The notes beneath the pieces were generated by a model that was not told where the DNA came from, searched no databases, and saw nothing but the letters and a program-made list of their open reading frames with translations. Below are positions 55,235-64,000 of a stretch of DNA of 64,000 bases, one piece after another. Position 1 is the stretch's first letter, and every line of letters starts with the position of its first letter. A program made the position numbers and the translations under genes. Origin of the DNA: Allodiplogaster sudhausi (Eukaryota; Nematoda; Chromadorea; Rhabditida; Diplogasteridae); the NCBI GenBank assembly GCA_945643635.1, contig CALZFC010000274.1, forward strand, positions 1,719,001 to 1,783,000. The letters run 5' to 3'.

Positions 55235-58200
55235 ATGAACCGCCGACTTCTTCCGCTCGCCCTCAACGCTGCCGCGACAGTCACGGTTGCCTTTGCGTGT
55301 ATGGCCATGCAGCCCACGCACCCGTCCACGATGAGGTTCCATTCTAGGAATACACAGAAAACCCCTACTTACCATTAGTTATCGCCTTTTTCTTCAGAAT
55401 GTATATTAACTAATCAGTTTTTTCCACTTCATTATATTATGTATGATTATTATTATTACTAATTATTTACAACGTGTATTACTTATGAAACCGAAATAAA
55501 ATCACTAATTCATGCGTGCTTCTAGATATTTTATTGTATTATTCCTCGGAGAGCACCCACATCGAATTCGTTGACCTTCAGGTTGCCTCCAGAGACAACA
55601 ACGGCTTTGTCCACAACAACGACTTCGTTGACAACGACGACCCCAGCGCCGCCTTGCGACAAGTGCAACGACGTTGTCTACAAGGTATGAGCTCACTTAA
55701 CTAAATCCGTTGGGTTTTTTCTTCTTCCTACCGAACAAGGCGTCCCAGTCCGTTCAATTTTTGGCTAGATAGTCTCATTTCTTTCTCATCAAAAGTGTAA
55801 ATGTGATTGCATTTAATCGCTGTACATACATACAGTATGCTTTATTGTTTGGAAAAAAAAGAAATTATTGTACAGACTTATAGAGAAATATAAATCCAAT
55901 TGGGAAGGCAGTGTTTCATGCAAGGTTCCTGAGGCGACGACATGCGGCGGGGACGCCTTTTATTGTACGGATGACGAGCTTCTTTCGAGAACGTTGACCG
56001 GTTCATGCAAGACGGCCACGTGCACAAATGGAAGACTCTTCGCCTATGATGTAAGATATGCCTCATTCAAATCATCTCTTCTCGCTTCGCCATCTCGCTC
56101 TCTCTGAACAATCTCCTTATCTTTTCGCTCTCTCTCTTTCTCTCTCGCACTCTCTCTTATCTTCGCATCCATGTCTCTCTCGCCTCAGCTGTCTTTGTAT
56201 CTCTCGTATAGCTTGCCTTTTCTCTGGCTTTCACATTCTCTCTCTCTCGCTCCGCGATATCTACAGTGACATAATTGCTGCGTTCTCATATAGTATTTCG
56301 TGTGTCGCAGGTTCGAACCCCAAAAGGAGCAAAAATATTTTGCTGCATTAGTTTTGCTGTATTTTTTAAGAATTCTTTAACGTGATTAGTGAAGAAAAAT
56401 TCAAGGATCTCATATTGATCTGTGATTTGCGTTAAACGCTTTCTGCAGCGAGATATTCCACTAGGCCCATGTAGCCGCACATCCGCTATAGGCGACGCAG
56501 CATTGACCCCTCGCCGTTGAGCGGTACTGTACATATTTGCTCTCTCACCTTCTCTGCTCTCTCTCTCATTCCCTCCTCACCATCGCTCTCTCCAATCTCT
56601 CTCTCTCTCTCTCTTCCTCTCTTTCTCCTACAGCTGTCCTCTTTTCGCTCTCTCTATCTCCTCATCAACTCTCCCTCTATCTTTCTTCTTCTTTCTTTCC
56701 TTCTCTCAATATCTCTTCTCTTAACGCTCTCTCTCTCACTTCACCATCTCTCTCTCTCTCCCTTCTCATTCAGTCCTTCGGTTCGCCTTATCCGGTGACG
56801 GGCGAGCTGACGTGCGCCTTTAAGACTCCGGCCGTCTTTGAAGACGACTCCGCTCCGCCCGTCCCTTTTCTGGATGGAGCCAGCGTTTTCTGCAAGGCCG
56901 GTCTGTTCATTTCATGTTTCTAAATATTTGTCTATTAATTCAATTTGTAAAAAATACGTGAATGGGTGTGTCAGAGCGAGGGTATACGAGAAAACGATGA
57001 AGAAGAAAAAGTATCCTCCATATTTGTACATCCCTCGGAACGTGAATATGTATCTCGGAATAGTAGTAATTCTGGAAAAGATATATTGAGAGATAATAGG
57101 CAAATTAATAACCTTGTGATAACGATTTAAAAAATAGATGCTCTTTCATTGGGCATTAGGAAATGACTATGCTGGGCAGTATTAACAGAGACGGCATGTG
57201 AAAAGTGCCCTATGCTGGAGTACTCGAAAAACGATGATTACTTCAAGGATTCCTTTGTCGACAAGCCCTTCCTTGGCAAGCACGGCTGTGGTGTTAAGGA
57301 CTGTCTCAAATATCAGATTCGTTATGAGGATGTCAGTACTCGGAGAGCAGCAAGCACAGAAAAATATCCGTTATTTGTAACGGATACAAAGTAGGATTTT
57401 CCGTACTTTATATACTTTACCACTAACAGATACACTATGAGCCTAGCTTCATTTCCAAACTCTATTCTTTCAGCAGTCAGCGATTCTTCATTCCGTCGCC
57501 TGCAACCCAGCACTTCCCGGCCTCATCGACAGGAATAAGAAGCCAGTGACTAAGCCCGTCGCCTGCTGTCAGTTTCTTTCCATTTTCCATTAAGAAGGAC
57601 ATTACAATCAAGCATTTGGCCTAAAGAATGAGAGCGTTCACTCTGGATAATGTTTTTTTCTTCTTAAAACTTTTTTTTTCAGAAATATTGTTAGCAGCTT
57701 TATGATAATTTTCGAAAAAAAAATGTCTTGCCAATAGCACTTCTTAGACGATTGTACCTGCGCTGTCAGTTTCCCTTTTTCTACGCTCTGCCCATCAGGT
57801 CAGATTTTAGTTTATTAAAAAGAGTAACGAAGGAATGATGAGATATTCATAGCTTATGATACACACGAGAAGAACAATTAAATTCTACTTTCAGGCTACT
57901 TTGGGATCACGGGATATAAATAAAAGAAAGAAAGCTGCCGGTTAGTATGTTGAAAAGAAAGGCAGCATGGAGGGGATACTCTCGCCTAGATGCCGGGCAT
58001 GTCTGCCAATGAGTGCTTTCGTGTGCCGACCGAAGAAGTTTTCTGTGACCTGTCCAATAACTGGCAGCCATTCGGGAGCCCCGATAAGCTTTTATTGACA
58101 ACGTGTGCTACGCCAAGTGGGCTGAACTATTGCTATCAAAAGTCGCATAAACCATTCTTGTCAGTCGATCGGTTGTCGACGACCCAGCCAGTCTTGGATG

Positions 58201-59054
58201 CGTGCCCGGAGCTGGAAGAATTAAATGGAGGCAATTTCTCCAACATTATCTATCACTCTATTGTGGACGAATCTGGTGACCAAGTCATATTTGTGCCTAA
58301 CGGAATGATCGCGAGCGTTAGTCTTCTTTCAAATAAAGTGATGGAAATATATCAGAAAAAGATCTACATATGCCACAAGTCTCAATGTCTTTTACATATA
58401 TTCACAGGGTATTTTTATAGTTAGTAGGACTCTTATCTTTAAACCAATACATCGACGACATTAATAGGCCAATTCTGACCCGTCAAGCGAGACATTTACA
58501 TCTTCCTTCGTCACCTGTGCCAGCGGTGACAGGAAGTGGTTTCCTTACTTTGATCCTAATGTTGTCACGAAGGTTGGAGACATGTGATCACGAACTATTT
58601 TTCCTTGAATGCTTTCCTTCAAACTCAAAACTTATAGATGTATGCACTAGACAGTCGTATAATGTGGTGATGTTGCTCACGCTTTTTCTTCCAGGTAACT
58701 TGCATGCAGAATTCCTGCGTCGGGGTTTTGCTTGATAATGGTTACACCCAGGAACAAATTGAGATGATCAACCTCATAGAAGACACGGGGCGCTGCCGTG
58801 CGACCTGCAGGAACGGAGAGCCATTTAAGGTGACACAAGAATTAGTTTTTTTGGCGTCTGAGGTCCTGGTTCCAAGGTCCGTTCCAACCTGTGCAAAACT
58901 GAGCTAAAATGCTCGATTAACTATGTTATGATTGTGAACGTTTTTACAGGTTCAAGACAGCGACGTATCCCCAAAGAGCCTAGTTATTAATCTAAATGTC
59001 TTCGAGTTCGCCGCCGATGGTGAACGTCAGGGTGTCGACATCATCATGTGCTAG
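55235..59054 (+). CDS. Secreted cysteine-rich multi-domain protein (about 473 aa), possibly C6/DUF281-like
   Basis: Eleven exons join in phase: 55235-55335 (signal, MNRRLLPLALNAAATV), 55582-55684 (Thr-rich, then C-D-K-C-N-D-V-V-Y-K), 55886-56050, 56774-56900, 57189-57331, 57474-57567, a putative 17-nt microexon 57748-57764, 57990-58316, 58468-58572, 58695-58829 and 58950-59054 (TAG). The total is 1,422 nt or 474 codons, exactly in frame. After a Thr/Pro linker come two C-x-x-C-initiated modules (CDKC and CEKC) with later S-C-K-T-A-T-C and G-C-G-V-K-D-C, a layout reminiscent of the nematode C6 (DUF281) domain; that assignment is from memory and tentative. The C-terminal part has W-F-P-Y-F and N-S-C-V-G-V patterns I do not recognise. 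Exon 3 uses a less usual acceptor (TATAGAG) and the microexon is inferred from phase alone. The role is unknown; extracellular location is predicted. Confidence 0.68.
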
Positions 59055-60599
59055 TATGGTGAACGTTTTATTTTAGTATCCCAAATTAATGAAAATGCAT
59101 AAGATTCTTATCAAAGAGTTCTGTTATTTTAGATCGTGACCTTGTGCCTCTCGGTCCCTCACTAACTTCCACACCTTTCTATTTCGTGCGAGGATCGTCT
59201 TTAATTCCCTTGATATCCTGAACGGTATAAGAGCTACATACCTCGAGTATTTTACACCGATTGTCTTCTCGTCTTCTTGTCAAAAGCATTAAAAATACAG
59301 CTACAAGATAGAACCTTGCCTTTGAATGGCCACTCTCTCGAACAAAAGTGCAGAAAAATTTTAGTGCTGCTTTAGAAAAATTAGAACTTCTCTTGTTCGA
59401 CGAATGGAAAATTCTGGATTTAATTAGAAAAAGTCTTCCGTTGGACTTGTTTGCAAGAAGTCAGTAGGCAGATGCATAGATAATAAACGAGATAATTCCT
59501 TTTCTTCGCTGCCATCGCGGTCAATGTGCTTCTCTCGCAGTGATACTCTCTCTCTCTATCTTTTTTTTCTATTTGCGGCCCTATAATACTCTTCTCAATC
59601 TATGTATATGCTATTTATCTCTTCCCATGTCCTTAGAAGGAGACGATTAAATTTCAACCATTTTTAACCATTTCTCCTACTATTTTTGCGCTCACTACGA
59701 AACAATTAGAAAAAATGAATTTTTTTGGAACAAGCTATATTTTTCTAATCTTCTAGTAATTGGAGCTGAGAATATGATGAGATTCGTGTTCATCTTAGAG
59801 TAGAAGATTAAGCTGATCGATGATTGAGGATCGAAGTCGACTGCAAGAGGGCTACGCGCTTCAGTCTGTTACTTTTGAGGCATTGCTGAAAATGCATCAT
59901 ATTGCTTTTGTCATTGTCGTCGATCTAGATTATCTGTCAGCTCAATTTGTTTAACAAATTGCGAAAATTGTTTAAAAGATAACACTATTCAAAGGAGTAA
60001 GGAGAATAGACTTATAAAAAATGCATTTAATTTATCCTACATATCTGGCGTACTGGAGATTTGGCTTGAATTGAAGCGGGAGAGAGAGATATCCGAGCGA
60101 AATATCCGGGGAAAAACAGAACAACTTGTAATGGGGAGGGGGTGGGATATAGGGACAGCGAACTCGCCGTCGGAATGGGGTGAGCAAGGCCCTAGAGGGA
60201 GAGGGGTGGAAGAGGTCCCCATGGAGGTGGCATGGCATGTGCGAGAGAGAGAGCGTATCTTACTAGCACATATGCTGAACGGCTGCTGAATAGGGGGAGA
60301 TGGGAGGAAAGCATTAGCACTCGAACAATTTAATTGGAAACATCGGATAAGGAAATTTGCGTAAATCAAAATTCAAAATTACAGGATCGCAGCATTAATT
60401 CTGATCAGATATAATAAGGACAATGATTATATGATCTTTTTAAAGCTACAGAGGGATCGAGCAGATGTTCCAACAAGGGAAATTATTCTGAGAAGATGCA
60501 CATTATTAGTGACCGCCGTAATATATGTAAGTGATTCATTTAATAGAATAAATTTGAATTTGATCATAATTTGCAGAATACTAGTATCTGTATTACAGT
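59055..60599. other. No gene seen
   Basis: A/T-rich sequence after the cysteine-rich gene. 60070-60260 has an open purine-rich frame without recognisable motifs. No splice-supported coding sequence is found. Confidence 0.45.
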
Positions 60600-61020
60600 T
60601 GTTTACTACTTTTTGATCAAATTCACGTTTCATTGATTGGCATTTATATATAACTTCGAAGGAGGATTGGTTAGAGTCAGGATGGGAGAAGTCTGTGATG
60701 AGTGCGATGTTTGGTAGAGAAGGTTGTCATGGAAGCTGCGGATTTTACGGAGGCCTCATCCATTCTCGATTTGACATTTATTTCGTTTCTCCTTTTCAGC
60801 CAAGCCATGAATGATGCTCAAGGCAATGAAGCAGGCAATAAAGTTGAGATTTTGTCATACTGTAATGAAGAGAGAGAGAGATGGGGGAGAGAAAGAGAGA
60901 GGGCAGAGAGACAGAGCGAGAGGGAGAGAAAGGAGATGGGAAATCGAGAACATGACGGAGTGGTCGCAATGAGAAGAAGACGGTTGCGTCGGGGCAGAAG
61001 CAAGGAACATTAAATAATGA
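60600..61020 (+). repeat. Dispersed repeat Q, copy 3
   Basis: Shares the TTTTTGATCA.ATTCACGTTTC start, GTTTGGTAGAG, the CATGGAAGCTGCGGATTTTA segment, CAGCCAAGCCATGAATGATG, GGCAATGAAGCAGGCAATAAA and a following GA run with 62280-62880 and, in part, with the IR1 copies. Confidence 0.7.
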
Positions 61021-61042
61021 GCAGTGGGGATGGGCAGGAGAA

Positions 61043-61044
<2 letters not shown>

Positions 61045-61083
<39 letters not shown>
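61045..61083. repeat. (AT)n microsatellite
   Basis: About 38 bp of alternating A and T just after a repeat Q copy. Confidence 0.9.
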
Positions 61084-61087
<4 letters not shown>

Positions 61088-62279
61088 CGCTGATTCGCTG
61101 CTATCACGCTTGGTAACTTAATATTAATACATTACAACCAATATTATTTTAATACTTATAATTATAGGCTCAACACGCGGTTGCAGAACATCTCCGGCCG
61201 TCTTTAGTACTCTCTCCCCTTTCTCATTCTACATTAACTCTCTCACTTCTCTACCATTATCTATCTCTCTCACTCACTCTCTCTCTCTCTCTGTCTCTTT
61301 CTAGTCTTTCGCTAAATGACAGTTTACATCCTCTACGGCATCTTCAAAGTATTAGAGTTCTTCCTTTGCCGCCTCTTCATTCGTGTCTGGTAGGAAGTGA
61401 CTGTGCCGGCGGCAGGGGGCGGGGCGAAGTGGCCTTAAGTCCCGCCCCAGTTGACCGAGGGACAGATGGCTCAGTCTCTCTCTTCACAATCATCAACTTC
61501 CAAACCACTGAACTTACGTCGCTTCACGTTGGTTCTTTGCAGCTGATTTGTGTGATTGATAAAACTCTGTTCGATAACTAATATTGTGTGTTAAGGGAGC
61601 ATAAGAAGAAGAACGCGACCACAATAGCCGTCTGTCAACCTCTCTCCTCTCGTTCTTCTTCGAGAAAGGAACTTGAGAAGAAGTCAGTGGCTGTTCGTTT
61701 TCTCCATCCGATTGGTTTAAGATTAAACTGTCCTCGGGCAGGGAAGGTTTCACGGGCGTTAGTCCATTTGAGACCACTCGAAACGGCTGTATCTGAACTC
61801 CCGCCCTCTTTCTGTACATCTATCTACCGCTAATACCCTCTCTCCCCTCTTTCTTCCCCCCCCCCCTCTGGCTCTAAACCCTCTTCGCGCACTTCACCTT
61901 CTCTCTCTTTTCTGTCTTCGCCAACGAAGGCTTCTTCGTTCGTTCAGCCCCGTCGGGCGGCTAAGGAAAGAGTTTCTTTCGCCAATCTCTCTTGTCTACT
62001 ATCCCCTTCCCTTTCCTTATGCCGCTCTCATTTGATGGACAAATCATTGAATGCACAAATCGAGGAGGAATTCTTCATCTCTCCTCCCGTCGTGGCAACA
62101 CTTTGCCTGCGCAGACTCCTCTTGCTTCACCTTCTATAACCCTCTTACTTAATACCGCATTTCGGTTCTTCTCGAGATTTCACTACAAGCATACAAAATC
62201 TCTTGGTGGCACTATGGTTTTAATACATCTGCTCTGCTGAATTTGAGATGGCTTCTCATTTCGCAGAACATTAGTAGTC
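61084..62279. other. No gene seen
   Basis: CT-rich runs at 61200-61310 and 61820-61985 and a G/C-richer block at 61395-61470. Open frames at 61366-62240 lack domains or a splice-supported structure. Confidence 0.4.
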
Positions 62280-62880
62280 GGTATTACGGTTGTTTACTAT
62301 TTTTTGATCAGATTCACGTTTCATTGATTGATTCTTTGCTTCTTTAAAGAAATAATGGAATTTTAATTTGGGTTGCGGTTTAGAAAATGTTATTTATAAC
62401 TTCGAAGAAGTATTGGTTAGAGTCAGCTGCTGATTGGGAGAAGTGTGTGACGAGTACGATATTTGGTTGAAGGTTGCTGAATTAGCTGTAATCAGGTGTG
62501 GAGGGAAGTGGTGTTTGATGAGCGCGATGTTTGGTTAGTGAAGGTAGCCATGGAAGTAGCGAACTTCACGGAGGGAGGGTCATCCATTCAAGATTTGGCA
62601 TTTATTTCTTTTCTCCATTTCAGCCAAGCCATGAATGATGCTCAAGGCAATGAAGCAGGCAATAAATATGAGACTTTGTCATTCTGGAGAGAAAAGAGAG
62701 CGGGTGAGAGAAAGAGAGAGACGAGAGACAGAGAGAGGGAGAAAGAGAAAGAAATAAAGAGATGGAAAATCGGTAGATAATCGAGTGGTCGCGATGAGAA
62801 GAAGACGGTTGCGAAGGGCAGAAGCAAAGGACATAAAAATAATGAGCAGGCGATGGCAGGAGAAGAGAAAACCGAACCGC
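62280..62880 (+). repeat. Dispersed repeat Q, copy 4
   Basis: Longest copy of the family. It has an internal partial duplication (the GCGATGTTTGGTT and ACGATATTTGGTT segments), CAGCCAAGCCATGAATGATG, GGCAATGAAGCAGGCAATAAA and GA runs, then AGAAGAAGACGGTTGCG shared with copy 3. Confidence 0.7.
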
Positions 62881-63290
62881 ATCTCTGATCTTGAAGCCAG
62901 TAGAAGTTTCTCCACATCTATATGTGGGCGTCTCTGAGTGGCTGTCTCTCCCCCTCCTTCTGAATAGCTCGCTCTGTCTAGTAATCTAGTAACACATCTT
63001 TTCGATCTCCTCCACCCTTACTCATTCGATACAGCCTTATATTACTTTGTTTACTGAACGTGATATTTCACCTAAAAGGAATTCGAAACTCAACCGTATT
63101 TGTTCCGACTACTGCATTCTCTAAACAACAAAGTGCCTTCTAAACCTTGGGTCAAGCGAAAAGCAACAAATTCGGAGAGAGGTTCCTTTGAGTGACATAT
63201 CTATTGTATACATATGTACATACATATATGTGTAAGAAAGTGAAAGGCATAAAACGATAGATGCATAAGAGCGAACTACCGGTTTCAGAG
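62881..63290. other. Intergenic, 5' flank of the mucin-like gene
   Basis: No coding sequence is seen. A/T-rich with TACATATGTACATACATATA near 63205-63230, a small palindromic stretch. Contains the presumed promoter of the gene at 63291, but no site can be named. Confidence 0.4.
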
Positions 63291-64000
63291 ATGAGACATA
63301 TACGACTGATCCTCTTGGTCGTTCTCCTCAGTCTGCTTCCATTAGCACGAGAAGCACATGTTTTTGGAAAAGGTTAAAAGACGAGCATTTTAAGAACCAT
63401 TTCTACCCTTCTGCTTACTTGCTTGGCAGTATCTCAAAAGGACTACTCCCTTGGCTGCCCTTTTATAACTATTTTGTTGCAGCAAAGCCGGTCGAGACTA
63501 TGATGTATCATCCTAATTTTCCAAAGTGCCAAGGCAAAAGGGGTGTTGAATTACGGGATTGCGTGTTCGGAACGGAGTCTAAGACGACGACGTCAAAGAA
63601 ACCTCATACCAGCGACTCATCGACAGCCAAGCATACAAGCGCAACCACATCCGAAATACAAACCACAAAGTCATCCATATCAACAGGCTCTCAAAGCGGC
63701 AACGTGATTGGGGAATCAGAGGCGACTCCTTTCTATACTACAGGCAAACAGCGCTCCGATTCATCACCATCCACCTTCATCTCGTCAACAGTTTCTGAAT
63801 CATTCGAGCAGAGCAACATTTCGAATGCCATTGAAACGACCGACTCGGATCTGCGATCGACGTCACAAGAAGGAATCCCTGAAAGCTCCACAATCACTGA
63901 CCAATTCATCCTTGACGTAAGCTCGTGCACCTCAGAAACCACAAGCATTTTACCATTAAAGTGCTGACTGAACAGACAACAACTACAATATTCTCTGAAT
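63291..64000 (+). CDS. Secreted Ser/Thr-rich mucin-like protein, 5' part
   Basis: Exon 1, 63291-63372, encodes MRHIRLILLVVLLSLLPLA, a clear signal peptide ending near R-E-A-H. Exon 2, 63483-63916, follows GTTGCAG and continues in phase with a short cysteine-containing part (H-P-N-F-P-K-C and L-R-D-C-V-F), then about 100 residues dominated by S and T (K-T-T-T-S-K-K, S-T-A-K-H-T-S-A-T-T), as in O-glycosylated mucin-like regions. The donor is GTAAGC. A third exon probably starts at 63976 after GAACAG (T-T-T-I-F-S-E) and leaves the window. The ATG choice rests on the signal peptide and phase. Repeat Q and unassigned sequence lie upstream. The family is not identified. Confidence 0.72.

Noticed and set aside
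56290..56335. Possible tRNA T arm (GCAGGTTCGAACCCC)
   Set aside because: No matching D or anticodon arm upstream; it lies inside an intron of the cysteine-rich gene.

Overview
The window reads as nuclear DNA of a nematode, possibly a diplogastrid; the genus is a guess. The support is many short phase-consistent exons, T-rich splice acceptors, secreted cysteine-rich modular proteins with thrombospondin type 1 (TSP1-like) W-x-x-W domains, a pol III tRNA array, abundant CT/GA microsatellites and several MITE-like elements. There is no sign of bacterial organisation.

Layout. 1-5.7 kb: a minus-strand exon cluster of unknown product, CT tracts, a decayed plus-strand coding remnant (about 3.6-3.9 kb) and five tRNA-Ile(AAT) genes or relics in a 149-bp tandem array. 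5.7-9.6 kb: a minus-strand gene for a secreted TSP1/CC modular protein. A GT-to-AT splice-donor change after exon 4 has apparently split it into a 181-aa product and eight orphan downstream exons, although all 12 exons still join in phase (532 codons). 9.5-23.0 kb: an inverted repeat (IR2, arms about 3.8-4.0 kb) whose arms hold the signal-peptide exon and its upstream block, a 32-bp minisatellite and a Tc1/mariner-type MITE. Between the arms lie a smaller inverted repeat (IR3) carrying two LINE endonuclease fragments and a paralogue reduced to a signal peptide fused to twelve W-S-E-W decapeptides. 23.0-25.5 kb: a third, partial copy of the IR2 arm. 25.5-54.1 kb: a very large, nearly perfect inverted repeat (IR1, arms about 13.67 kb, spacer 1.29 kb). 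Each arm carries the same multi-exon TSP1/CC gene with four copies of a two-exon TSP1+CC cassette and the same premature TGA. 55.2-59.1 kb: an 11-exon secreted cysteine-rich gene. 59-63.3 kb: repeats without a confident gene. 63.3 kb to the end: the start of a Ser/Thr-rich, mucin-like secreted gene.

The genes share one theme: small secreted proteins built from disulfide-rich modules on single exons. The TSP1+CC exon pair has matching outer phases (0 in, 0 out), so it can duplicate without breaking the frame, and the copies differ in cassette number. The palindromes, satellite-bounded junctions and broken copies indicate a rapidly rearranging gene family. The near-identity of the inverted arms also leaves assembly error or very recent duplication/gene conversion as open explanations.
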